Source: Algoriphagus alkaliphilus
Lineage (GTDB): Bacteria; Bacteroidota; Bacteroidia; Cytophagales; Cyclobacteriaceae
Direction: 5' to 3'
DNA length: 64,000 nt
Assembly: GCF_900103735.1 (NCBI RefSeq)
Contig: NZ_FMXE01000006.1
Coordinates: forward strand, 146,163 to 210,162
Every line of letters begins with the position of its first letter. Position 1 is the stretch's first letter. A program made the position numbers and the translations under genes. Positions 16,965 to 25,051 of the stretch are shown piece after piece. The notes under the pieces are model-generated. The model saw nothing but the letters and a program-made list of their open reading frames with translations. It made no database searches and was not told where the DNA came from.

Positions 16965-17753
16965 ATGAAAACCTGTCTCAACATCCTCTTTCTTTTATTC
17001 GCAACGATTACCGTCTCTTTTAGTCAAAGTGGCCAAAAAAACACTGCATTCACTTTTGGAGAAGAATTGCAATTTGATGTGACTTATGGCTGGCTAAATT
17101 TAGCCGAAGCCAAACTACAGATCCACAGAAGGGTGGTAAATGAGAATTCCCGCCCACATTATAAAATAGATGCCTTCGGAAAAACGAAAGGAGCTGCGAC
17201 CATATTCGGTCGTGTAAATGACAATTGGGGTACTCATTTAGACACTGGCACACTTCTTCCCTCACTTTCCTATCGATTCATAGAGGAAGGAAAATACCGT
17301 AAAAATGAAAAGGTCTTTTTTGATCAGCAAAATAAAAAGGCTAAAATGGAACTCTATGATCGGGATAATCGCACCCTGAAAGAAACCAAATTGTATAATT
17401 TACCCGGACAAGTACAGGATTTGGTGAGTGGGTTTTACCTTCTCAGAACCATGGATCTCACCAATTTGAAAAAAGGACATCAGATTTTAATCACGGGTTT
17501 TTTTGATAAAGAAATATATAACCTAAAATTAATATACGAAGGTACCGAACAGATTCAAACCAGCCTCGGCTTGAAGGAAACCTATATCTTTTCTCCACAA
17601 ATGCCCCCAAATAAACTCTTTCGAGGGGATTATCCCGTCAAAGTATGGGTCACGAAGGATGAAAACAAAATACCTGTTAAGATCAAAGCCAACCTTTTTA
17701 TAGGCTCCTTGAATATGGACATCTCCTCAGCTAAAGGATTGAGGAATAATTAA
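16965..17753 (+). CDS. DUF3108 domain exported protein
   Basis: An exported protein of 262 residues. I place the start at ATG 16965 because it begins a clean signal peptide (MKTCLNILFLLFATITVSFS, cleavage after Gln). The frame is open upstream to 16809, but those 52 residues have no signal or family match. The mature part matches DUF3108: GEELQFDVTYGWLNLAEAKL, then VNDNWGTHLDTGTLLPSLSY, and WVTKDENKIPVKIKANLFIG near the end. Predicted periplasmic beta-rich protein, function unknown. Confidence 0.82.
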   Translation: MKTCLNILFLLFATITVSFSQSGQKNTAFTFGEELQFDVTYGWLNLAEAKLQIHRRVVNENSRPHYKIDAFGKTKGAATIFGRVNDNWGTHLDTGTLLPSLSYRFIEEGKYRKNEKVFFDQQNKKAKMELYDRDNRTLKETKLYNLPGQVQDLVSGFYLLRTMDLTNLKKGHQILITGFFDKEIYNLKLIYEGTEQIQTSLGLKETYIFSPQMPPNKLFRGDYPVKVWVTKDENKIPVKIKANLFIGSLNMDISSAKGLRNN

Positions 17754-17905
17754 TTAACATTCAATTAATATTCAGGTAACATTGCGGGAATAAAGTTGAT
17801 CATTCCTTGAAATTCTTAGGAATCCTAAGTGATTTGCCAATTTTTGTTTGGTTCCAATCCTCATTTATTCACTAATTTTAAACGAACATTAAAAGCAATT
17901 CCTCC

Positions 17906-18595
17906 ATGAGCGAAAAGCAAAAGATTAAAGTTCTCATTGTAGATGACGAACCGGACATCGTAGAGATCTTAAAATATAACCTTCAAAAAGAAGGGTATGA
18001 AGTAGCCACGGCAGAAGATGGAATCAAAGGCGTCAAGGTCGCCACAAAGTTTCAGCCTGATGTAATCTTGCTAGATATCATGATGCCCAATCAGGATGGT
18101 GTGGAAACCTGTCTTCAAATCCGCCAAATTCCGGAATTGAAAAATACCTTCATCATATTCCTGACTGCCAGAATGGAAGAATACTCAGAGGTGGCAGCAT
18201 TTGATGTTGGTGCAGATGACTACATCACCAAACCTATCAAGCCAAGAGCATTGATGAGCAGAATCTCGGCACTGTTCAGAAGAGAATCAAAAAAAGAGCA
18301 AGAACAAATTCAGATAAAAGTCAAAGACCTGACTATTGACCGGGGAAGCTATACCATCGATAAGTCAGGCAAAACGATCACTTTACCCAAGAAGGAATTC
18401 GAACTGTTGTATTTCCTTGCCAAAAACCCTAATATGGTTTTCAGTAGAGACGAATTGCTTCACAATATCTGGGGTTCCGATGTGTTTGTATTGGCCCGCA
18501 CGGTCGATGTACACATCCGAAAAGTCCGCGAAAAGATCGGTGAAGACTATATCTCTACAGTGAAAGGCGTAGGATACAAGTTCGATTTGGGATAA
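17906..18595 (+). CDS. OmpR/PhoB-family response regulator
   Basis: A 229-residue winged-helix response regulator. The receiver domain has LIVDDEPDIVE, the phospho-acceptor Asp in VILLDIMMP, FLTAR and DDYITKPI. The C-terminal Trans_reg_C domain has LTIDRGSYTI, LPKKEFELLYFLA, VFSRDELLHNIWG and TVDVHIRKVREKIG. It is followed 1 bp later by its histidine kinase gene. A near-palindrome CTTAGGAATCCTAAG at 17815-17829, about 77 bp upstream, could be an operator. Confidence 0.95.
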   Translation: MSEKQKIKVLIVDDEPDIVEILKYNLQKEGYEVATAEDGIKGVKVATKFQPDVILLDIMMPNQDGVETCLQIRQIPELKNTFIIFLTARMEEYSEVAAFDVGADDYITKPIKPRALMSRISALFRRESKKEQEQIQIKVKDLTIDRGSYTIDKSGKTITLPKKEFELLYFLAKNPNMVFSRDELLHNIWGSDVFVLARTVDVHIRKVREKIGEDYISTVKGVGYKFDLG

Positions 18596-18596
18596 A

Positions 18597-19688
18597 ATGC
18601 TGACAAATTCTAGGGGAATATCATTGATTTTGGCATTTGCCATTTCTGCCCTTGTGGCTGCATTTCTCTCTTTGATGCCTGACACCAATCTGACCATTTT
18701 GGTGGTTGCTTGGGGCCTTTCTTTTTCCGTATCGTACTTATTAATTACGATTACACTTGAATTTCTGGTCTTTCGTGAAATCGGGAACATTTACTCTCTG
18801 TTAGAAAAAATCCAGAAAAAAGATCTCTTCGAGATCAGTGATAAATCCATCAAATCATCTTCTCTTTCTCCCTTACGGAAAATAAATTCCGTGATCAACT
18901 CGTACGCTTTGGCAAGGCAAAAAGAGATCGAAACGCTGCAAAAAACCGCTGAATTTCGAAAAGAATTTATTGCTGATATCTCCCATGAGCTGAAAACACC
19001 TATTTTTTCAGCGCAGGGCTACATTCATACACTCCTTGATGGAGCAATTGAGGATAAGCAAGTGCGGTTGAAATTTTTGAAGCGTGCCGCAAAAAGCCTG
19101 GATTCGCTTGACGTGCTGGTCCAGGATCTGCTGACCTTGAATCAGATGGAAAGTGGGGTGATCAAGTTTATTTTCACGGAATTTGATCTGAAACTACTCA
19201 TCGAAGAAGTCATCGAGGAACTGGAGCACAAAGCCAGCAAACGTAAAATTAAGATTGATTTCACTTTCGATCACGAAAAAAACTACATCACCAAAGCCGA
19301 TCACCAAAAGATCTACCGGGTCTGTCAAAACCTGATCTACAATGCCGTCAAATACAATCATGACGGAGGAGAAGTAAAAGTCTCCCTCAAAGCCAGCAAA
19401 ACAAATATTCAGGTGGACATCAAAGATGATGGACATGGTATACCTCCGGATGACCTGAAGCGGATCTTTGAGCGATTCTATCGCGTGGAGAAGAGCCGAA
19501 ACAAAAAAGAAGGCGGAACAGGTCTTGGATTGGCGATCGTCAAGCATATTCTAGAAGGCCACCAAAGCAAAATATCAGTGAGTTCGACCGTGGGTAAAGG
19601 CTCAATGTTTAGCTTTTCGCTACCCTTGATTAAAGACAAGAAAACCTTGGAAAGGGAATTGGCCGAATCCAAATCACTCACTCCTTAA
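18597..19688 (+). CDS. PhoR-like sensor histidine kinase
   Basis: A 363-residue membrane kinase partnered with the preceding regulator (1-bp spacing). Two N-terminal membrane segments (about residues 6-27 and 34-57) enclose almost no periplasmic loop. HisKA has FIADISHELKTPIF with the phospho-acceptor His. HATPase_c has NLIYNAVKYNHDGG (N), VDIKDDGHGIPPDDL (G1), FERFYRVEKSR (F) and GGTGLGLAIVKHIL (G2). The missing sensor domain suggests it senses the membrane or a partner protein. Confidence 0.95.
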   Translation: MLTNSRGISLILAFAISALVAAFLSLMPDTNLTILVVAWGLSFSVSYLLITITLEFLVFREIGNIYSLLEKIQKKDLFEISDKSIKSSSLSPLRKINSVINSYALARQKEIETLQKTAEFRKEFIADISHELKTPIFSAQGYIHTLLDGAIEDKQVRLKFLKRAAKSLDSLDVLVQDLLTLNQMESGVIKFIFTEFDLKLLIEEVIEELEHKASKRKIKIDFTFDHEKNYITKADHQKIYRVCQNLIYNAVKYNHDGGEVKVSLKASKTNIQVDIKDDGHGIPPDDLKRIFERFYRVEKSRNKKEGGTGLGLAIVKHILEGHQSKISVSSTVGKGSMFSFSLPLIKDKKTLERELAESKSLTP

Positions 19689-20068
19689 AAAACATACTCC
19701 TCCATTAGACTTGCCAAGGATTCTTCCAAATCCAAGGTAAATCCTGAATGCGGACGGGAAGTCTGCAGCATGGAACTTCGGATGGAAGTCAGCCAGCGAA
19801 ACCGAGACGCAGCGTCCTGAAGCGAAATCGGATTTCCACCCTTTTCCCCTGCACAGATTTTCTCAAAGGAATCCAAATAGCTACGATATAAATCAAAATC
19901 AGCATCAGGATCCAAAGCCAGAAGTTTGCCTTCATTCAAGCGTATCTGACAACGGATGAAATTTTGCCGCTTGCAGCAGACCACCACCCCTACATTGACA
20001 AATTCTTCCCGCTCCACCTTAGGTACAATACGGACAATGGCATATTCAAATAAGTGCTTTCCTTGCAT
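19685..20068 (-). CDS. DUF3037 domain protein, partner of the HipA-like kinase
   Basis: A 127-residue cytosolic protein of the DUF3037 family. The signature is FEYAIVRIVPKVEREEFVNV followed by GVVVCCKR near the N-terminus and DASFRWL-like ASRFRWLTSIRSSMLQTSRP in the second half. The gene overlaps the upstream HipA-like kinase gene by 23 bp, so the two are translated as a pair. DUF3037 is often seen next to such kinases, but its molecular role is not known. Its 3' end overlaps the convergent histidine-kinase stop by 4 bp. Confidence 0.85.
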   Translation of the reverse strand: MQGKHLFEYAIVRIVPKVEREEFVNVGVVVCCKRQNFIRCQIRLNEGKLLALDPDADFDLYRSYLDSFEKICAGEKGGNPISLQDAASRFRWLTSIRSSMLQTSRPHSGFTLDLEESLASLMEEYVF

Positions 20069-20849
20069 CGTTGGCTTGAATTAAAAACACGTGGGAATGG
20101 GCCAGTCTCATCTTCAAAAAGGAATCATACACTTCCCTGGCTTCTTGGGCCGTCTCGGTATCACGTGATGCCAGAATCCACTCATCCGGCACCAGTTCCA
20201 AAACCTGATCAATGACTTCATGCGTAATCAGGGACTTCATTTCAGCATCTACTCGATCCAGCTCAGAAGCTCTTGGAAGCAGCACATGATCTTGGACCAT
20301 CGCAAATGGGCTCAGCGCATGCTTCTCCCAATTGTCCCAAGAATGATGGAAAACCAAAGAAGCTCCGTGGTCGATCAACCAGAGTTCCCGATTCCAGATC
20401 AGCAGATTGGTATTGCGAAAGGTGCGATCTACGTTGGTAATCCAAGCATCAAACCAGACGATTTGGGAAGCGAGGTATTCATCCACTTTTGATGCTCCGG
20501 GATCAAATGTCATAGCTTTGGACAGAAAGTGGAGTGCTAGATTCAAGCCTTGACTGCTTTTGAGCAAATCCTGGATTTCTTCGTCTCCTTCTGAGTTGCC
20601 AAATGCCGAATCCAAATTTGCAAACACTATCTCCGGCACTTTGAACCCAACCCGTCTTGCCAGCTCCCCTCCGATCACCTCGGCGATCAGGGCTTTCTCC
20701 CGCTGTCCGGCACCTTTGAATTTGAGCACATAATTGAATCCGTCATCCGCTTCAGCCAATGCCGGCAATGAGCCGCCTTCTCGCAGCGGCATGACATAGC
20801 GTGTGACATTGACTTGGCGTGGGGAGTAAAGGGAATTCGTATTCGACAT
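20046..20849 (-). CDS. HipA-like kinase domain protein
   Basis: A 267-residue cytosolic protein of the short HipA-like kinase group, which lacks the N-terminal subdomain of E. coli HipA. Kinase-like features: DGFNYVLKFKGAG with the ATP-binding Lys, LIAEVIGGELARRVGF, WFDAWITNVDRTFRNTNLLI with the catalytic-loop-like D...N, and LWLIDHGASLVFHH with the Mg-binding Asp. I chose ATG at 20849 (MSNTNSLYSP); the frame stays open upstream only from a TTG. It is paired with DUF3037 and not with a HipB-type antitoxin. The substrate is unknown. Confidence 0.82.
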   Translation of the reverse strand: MSNTNSLYSPRQVNVTRYVMPLREGGSLPALAEADDGFNYVLKFKGAGQREKALIAEVIGGELARRVGFKVPEIVFANLDSAFGNSEGDEEIQDLLKSSQGLNLALHFLSKAMTFDPGASKVDEYLASQIVWFDAWITNVDRTFRNTNLLIWNRELWLIDHGASLVFHHSWDNWEKHALSPFAMVQDHVLLPRASELDRVDAEMKSLITHEVIDQVLELVPDEWILASRDTETAQEAREVYDSFLKMRLAHSHVFLIQANDARKALI

Positions 20850-21372
20850 TTTCAAACTTTTATAGAAACAAAGAAAAGCCGAAAACTTCAAAAAGGCTTG
20901 AAAGCTTAGAAATATCTACTTGTGTTTTTACCAATGAAAGACTTATGATATTTCTCTTTTAAACTCAGCAGAAATGACCGATGTGCTCCAAAAAAGCTTT
21001 AGCTTTTTTTTTGCGCTCTTGGAAAGGCTTGTTTCCTGTTTAATCTCTGAAGTTCTTTTAGCAATTGATTCTGCCATTGCTCTATGTTCTTTGCGCAATC
21101 TTTGCGGTTAAAAAAAGTGCTTAAAGCTAGGCGGAGGTTGGAAGATTTTTCTGAGTGCCAATGATGGTGTTGAATAGATTGCTTCGGGATCACAGACCTG
21201 AAAAATGATTTAACAAACAAAAAGATCCCTAGCAATGACGCGGTCCATAACAGTCATTCCTCATTTGCAAATCCTAAATTTTCCTCACCTGTAAAGTCAA
21301 TTCCTGCCCCCATTTTTTTCCGACTCGTCAAATGCCTACTTTTGCAGCCGCTTCAATTGAGGCGATTTATCG
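20850..21372. other. Gene-free gap before the pseudouridine synthase
   Basis: A 523-bp gap. A small hairpin with a T run (AAAAAGCT, TT, AGCTTTTT) lies at 20990-21012. I see no other conserved element and no credible gene; the 78-residue frame at 20999-21235 has no start-site support and no family features. Confidence 0.45.
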
Positions 21373-22083
21373 ATGAAGAAAGTAGATTTTCAAAAAGTTA
21401 TTCTGTTTGAAAGCGAGGATTACCTGGTGATCAACAAGCCCCCCTACCTGTCAAGCTTAGACGATAGGCACGAGGCTCAGAATATCCTCGACTTAGCAAG
21501 GATGTACACTTCTGACCCTCAGCTATGCCATAGACTGGACAAGGAGACTTCCGGCTGTCTGGTGATCGCCAAAAACCCTGTAGCTTATCGGCACTTGGCT
21601 ATGCAGTTTGAAAACAGGAAAGTGGAAAAGGTCTATCATGCGGTAGTGGAAGGAATCAAGGATTTCAAAAACGAGTTAGTGGATAAAAATCTCCTATCCA
21701 ACAACAAAGGAATCGCCAAAGTAAGTAAGGAAGGCAAACCTGCACAGACGATTTTCAATACCCTTAAAACCTATTACAAGCACACGCTTGTGGAATGCAA
21801 ACCAATCACGGGTAGATTGCATCAGATCCGGGTTCACTTGGCTTATCTCAAATCACCTATTTGTGGCGACACGCTTTATGGTGGAAATACACTCTATCTT
21901 TCCTCGCTTAAGCGCCGATTCAATTTGAAGAAAGAAACCGAAGAGTTACCTATCATGCAGCGGGTCTCTTTGCATGCCTATTCGATCACGTTTGAAGGAC
22001 TGGACAATTTACCATTAAAGGTGGAGGCACCTTACCCGAAGGATTTTCAGGTTTTGGTACATCAGTTGGAAAAGAACGCCTAA
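21373..22083 (+). CDS. RluA-family RNA pseudouridine synthase
   Basis: A 236-residue enzyme of the RluA/RluD family that converts uridine to pseudouridine in rRNA or tRNA. The catalytic block CHRLDKETSGCLVIAKN contains the nucleophilic Asp. Also seen are DYLVINKPPYLSS at the N-terminus and PITGRLHQIRVHLAYLKSPICGD. There is no S4 domain, so it is the short RluA-like form. The exact target site cannot be assigned from sequence. Confidence 0.92.
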   Translation: MKKVDFQKVILFESEDYLVINKPPYLSSLDDRHEAQNILDLARMYTSDPQLCHRLDKETSGCLVIAKNPVAYRHLAMQFENRKVEKVYHAVVEGIKDFKNELVDKNLLSNNKGIAKVSKEGKPAQTIFNTLKTYYKHTLVECKPITGRLHQIRVHLAYLKSPICGDTLYGGNTLYLSSLKRRFNLKKETEELPIMQRVSLHAYSITFEGLDNLPLKVEAPYPKDFQVLVHQLEKNA

Positions 22084-22170
22084 AAAAGCAATTTGAATTC
22101 CAAGAAAACAAATTCCATTTGGGTCAATTTTCCTAATCCCATGAAAATTAGGACTTAGGATTGGAAATAG

Positions 22171-22202
22171 TTTGCATCAAAAATAAAATACTTCTATCTT
22201 TG
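22171..22202 (+). promoter_or_regulatory. Promoter of the rplM operon
   Basis: TTTG at 22171-22174, a 20-bp spacer and TATCTTTG at 22195-22202: an exact fit to the Bacteroidota -33/-7 consensus, 56 bp before the rplM start. The leader of about 50 nt is AT-rich. Confidence 0.75.
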
Positions 22203-22258
22203 TGTCCCTTTTTGGGGTCGATAAATTAATAACAAGCTAAAAATTAAACAGTTACACA

Positions 22259-22702
22259 GTGGATACTCTGAGCTATAAAACCATCTCAGCCAATTCTTCC
22301 ACAGTAGAAAAGCAGTGGGTGGTAGTGGATGCCCAAGCTGCGATTCTAGGACGATTGGCGAGTGAGGTAGCAAAAATCTTGCGAGGAAAGACGAAGCCTA
22401 GCTTCACTCCTAACGTTGATTGCGGTGACAATGTCATTGTAATTAACTCTGACAAAGTCAGGCTAACAGGTGACAAGTGGGACGCAAAAGTTTACGTGCG
22501 TCATACCGGTTACCCAGGTGGGCAGCGAATCTCAACCCCCAGAATGTTGAAGCAGAAGTCTTCGACAATCTTGATTGAGAAAGCTGTCAGAGGCATGTTG
22601 CCTAAAAACCGATTGGGAAGCAAATTGTACGGTAATCTGTACGTGTATGAAGGTGCGGAACATCCGCATGCAGCACAGCAGCCTAAAGCCATCACACTTT
22701 AA
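22259..22702 (+). CDS. rplM: Ribosomal protein L13
   Basis: Large-subunit protein L13, 147 residues, the usual length. Core blocks: WVVVDAQAAILGRLASEVA, GDNVIVINSDKVRLTGDKW, YVRHTGYPGG, and AVRGMLPKNRLGSKLYGNL. The GTG at 22259 is the first start in frame. It opens the rplM-rpsI-rpsB-tsf run, with rpsI starting 11 bp later. Confidence 0.97.
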   Translation: MDTLSYKTISANSSTVEKQWVVVDAQAAILGRLASEVAKILRGKTKPSFTPNVDCGDNVIVINSDKVRLTGDKWDAKVYVRHTGYPGGQRISTPRMLKQKSSTILIEKAVRGMLPKNRLGSKLYGNLYVYEGAEHPHAAQQPKAITL

Positions 22703-22713
22703 TCTCCTAAATC

Positions 22714-23100
22714 ATGGAAATGATCAACAAAATCGGTAGAAGAAAGACCTCTGTAGCCCGTATTTATATGGGACCAGGAAATGGCAAAATTACCGTCAAC
22801 AACAAAGCATTGGAAGTTTATTTCCCATTTGATCTGCATCAGATCGTGGTGAAGCAGCCATTGACCCTAGTGGGCGTGGACGGTAACTACGATATTCAGA
22901 TCAATGTAGACGGCGGTGGAATCAAAGGTCAGGCAGAAGCAGCCCGTATGGCTATCTCCAGAGCTTTGTGCGAATTCGATGCAGAACACAGACCTGCATT
23001 GAAAAAAGAAGGGTTTCTTACCCGTGATCCAAGAATGGTCGAGCGTAAGAAGCCAGGACGTAGAAAAGCAAGAAGGAAATTCCAGTTCTCCAAGCGTTAA
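22714..23100 (+). CDS. rpsI: Ribosomal protein S9
   Basis: Small-subunit protein S9, 128 residues. IGRRKTSVARIYMGPGNGKI at the N-terminus and the basic tail LTRDPRMVERKKPGRRKARR ending in FSKR, which reaches the P site, are standard. It is the partner gene of rplM, as in most bacteria. Confidence 0.97.
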   Translation: MEMINKIGRRKTSVARIYMGPGNGKITVNNKALEVYFPFDLHQIVVKQPLTLVGVDGNYDIQINVDGGGIKGQAEAARMAISRALCEFDAEHRPALKKEGFLTRDPRMVERKKPGRRKARRKFQFSKR

Positions 23101-23138
23101 TCGGAATCTACTTCAATCAATAGAAAACTATTTCATTC

Positions 23139-23900
23139 ATGTCAAAAATCGAATACAAAGACTTACTGGATGCTGGTGTCCATTTCGGACACTTGACGAG
23201 AAAGTGGGATCCAAGAATGTCTCCATATATCTTTATGGAGAAGAACGGTATCCACATTATCGACCTCAACAAAACGCTCGCCTGCCTCGAAGAAGCATCC
23301 AACGCGGTGAAGCAAATCGTTCGTTCCGGCAAAAAAATCATGTTTGTCGCTACGAAAAAACAAGCCAAAGACTTAGTAGCAGCTGAAGCTCAGCGTCTGA
23401 ATATGCCTTACGTGACCGAAAGATGGTTAGGTGGTATGTTGACCAACTTCGCTACCATACGCAAGTCATTGAAAAAGATGTCTTCCCTCGATAAATTGAT
23501 GAAAGAAGATGCTTACAAGAACTTGGCAAAAAAAGAGCGTCTTATGGTAAGTCGCGATAAAGAGAAAATGGAAAGCGTGTTGGGCGGTATTGCTGATCTA
23601 AGCAGACTTCCTGCAGCCCTCTTTGTTGTGGATATCAAAAGAGAACACATCGCTATCGCTGAAGCTCAAAAGCTTGGCATCCCTGTTTTCGCATTGGTTG
23701 ATACAAACTCCAACCCGAACGAGGTGGAATTCCCTATCCCAGCCAATGACGATGCATTCAAGTCAGTCTCTTTATTGGTAAAAGCATTTGGTGCTGCAAT
23801 CGAAGAAGGACTGTCTGAGCGCAAAAGAGACAAAGACGATGCTAAAGTCACTGAAGAGGAAGAAGCAAAAAGAGCTGTGGACGCTGAAACAAAAGAATAA
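23139..23900 (+). CDS. rpsB: Ribosomal protein S2
   Basis: Small-subunit protein S2, 253 residues. Family blocks: [48 protein letters not shown], and [20 protein letters not shown]. The C-terminal extension after about residue 225 is very charged ([18 protein letters not shown]). It lies 38 bp after rpsI. A terminator-like hairpin follows it, before tsf. Confidence 0.97.
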   Translation: MSKIEYKDLLDAGVHFGHLTRKWDPRMSPYIFMEKNGIHIIDLNKTLACLEEASNAVKQIVRSGKKIMFVATKKQAKDLVAAEAQRLNMPYVTERWLGGMLTNFATIRKSLKKMSSLDKLMKEDAYKNLAKKERLMVSRDKEKMESVLGGIADLSRLPAALFVVDIKREHIAIAEAQKLGIPVFALVDTNSNPNEVEFPIPANDDAFKSVSLLVKAFGAAIEEGLSERKRDKDDAKVTEEEEAKRAVDAETKE

Positions 23901-23926
23901 TCCACAATTGATTTTATAAGTAAAAG

Positions 23927-23966
23927 ATTGAACATCCGGCCTAGGTCGATGTTCAATTTTTTGTTT
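23927..23966 (+). terminator. Terminator/attenuator between rpsB and tsf
   Basis: A perfect 10-bp stem: ATTGAACATC (23927-23936) pairs with GATGTTCAAT (23948-23957), followed by TTTTTTGTTTT. It lies inside the operon, so it may reduce read-through into tsf. Confidence 0.75.
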
Positions 23967-24017
23967 TATCCAGAACAACGAAAATATCCAGTTTAAAAAA
24001 ATAAACAGATCACAACA

Positions 24018-24848
24018 ATGGCAATCACTGCACAAGACGTAAACAAACTGAGACAAATGACCGGTGCCGGTATGATGGACTGCAAAAAAGCTTTGACTGA
24101 AGCTGAAGGCGACTTCGAAAAAGCAGTAGACATCCTCAGAAAAAAAGGTCAAAAAGTATCTGCATCCAGAGCTGACCGTGAGACCAAAGAAGGTGTTGTA
24201 GCAACCCGCGTAACTGAAAACGGTGCAAAAGGAACGCTTCTTTCTTTGACTTGTGAGACTGACTTCGTGGCTAAAAATGAAGAATTTGGAGCTTTTGCAA
24301 ATACATTGATTGATATCGCAGTATCAAATGGCGCGACTTCCAAAGAAGCTGCATTAGCTCTTCCTTTTGAAAATATCACTATCGCAGAAAAGATTATCGA
24401 AATGACCGGAAAAATCGGCGAGAAAATCGATATTTCTCATTTCGAAATCATTACTGCTGAGACTGTAGTTTCTTACGTTCACTCCAATGGTAAATTGGGT
24501 GTATTGGTAGGACTTGTGAATACCTCCGGAACTGACGTAGAAGAAGCAGGTAAGGACGTAGCAATGCAGATTGCTGCAATGAATCCTGTTGCTGTTGACA
24601 AAGACGGTGTAGATGCTTCTACAATCGAGCGTGAAATCGAAATCGGTAAGGAGCAAGCTAGAGCGGAAGGCAAGCCAGAAGAAATGCTTGAAAAAATCGC
24701 GATGGGCAAATTGCAGAAGTTCTACAAAGAAAACACGTTGTTGAGCCAGCAGTTTGTGAAAGACAGCTCCAAGTCAATTGCTCAATACCTTGATGGTGTA
24801 AGCAAAGGAATGACTGTAAATGCATTCAAGAGAATCTCAATCGGTTAA
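24018..24848 (+). CDS. tsf: Translation elongation factor Ts
   Basis: Nucleotide exchange factor for EF-Tu, 276 residues. The N-terminal UBA-like domain has VNKLRQMTGAGMMDCKKALT, then the core TCETDFVAKNEEF, which contacts the EF-Tu nucleotide site. The C-terminal module ends with LLSQQFVKDSSKSIAQYL. It is the last gene of the translation run and is followed by a terminator. Confidence 0.97.
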   Translation: MAITAQDVNKLRQMTGAGMMDCKKALTEAEGDFEKAVDILRKKGQKVSASRADRETKEGVVATRVTENGAKGTLLSLTCETDFVAKNEEFGAFANTLIDIAVSNGATSKEAALALPFENITIAEKIIEMTGKIGEKIDISHFEIITAETVVSYVHSNGKLGVLVGLVNTSGTDVEEAGKDVAMQIAAMNPVAVDKDGVDASTIEREIEIGKEQARAEGKPEEMLEKIAMGKLQKFYKENTLLSQQFVKDSSKSIAQYLDGVSKGMTVNAFKRISIG

Positions 24849-24870
24849 TTTTTCCGATTACATTCGAATA

Positions 24871-24903
24871 AAAAACCCTCTCGGAGCGATCTGAGAGGGT
24901 TTT
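24871..24903 (+). terminator. Rho-independent terminator after tsf
   Basis: ACCCTCTC (24875-24882) pairs with GAGAGGGT (24893-24900), flanked by an A run and TTTTC. Confidence 0.85.
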
Positions 24904-24975
24904 CTGTTTAATACGTCTTTTAGAATTACATTTCAAAACTTACAAAAGGTTTTTTAATTCAACTTTTGAAGTGGA

Positions 24976-25025
24976 CTTCGACCCCGCTCAGTCTGACACG
25001 ACTGTTACCCTGAGCGGAGTCGAAG
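24976..25025. repeat. Inverted-repeat element, CTTCGAC/GTCGAAG type
   Basis: CTTCGACCCCGCTCAG (24976-24991) and CTGAGCGGAGTCGAAG (25010-25025) pair at 15 of 16 positions around an 18-bp loop. It is related to the element at 5986-6018 and lies between the convergent tsf and pepP genes. Confidence 0.6.
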
Positions 25026-25051
25026 GGTAATAAGTCTAAATGTATTTATAT

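Noticed and set aside
20999..21235. 78-residue minus-strand frame in the gap before the pseudouridine synthase gene
   Set aside because: It begins in the middle of gene-free DNA, overlaps a hairpin with a T run, and has no family features or ribosome-site support.
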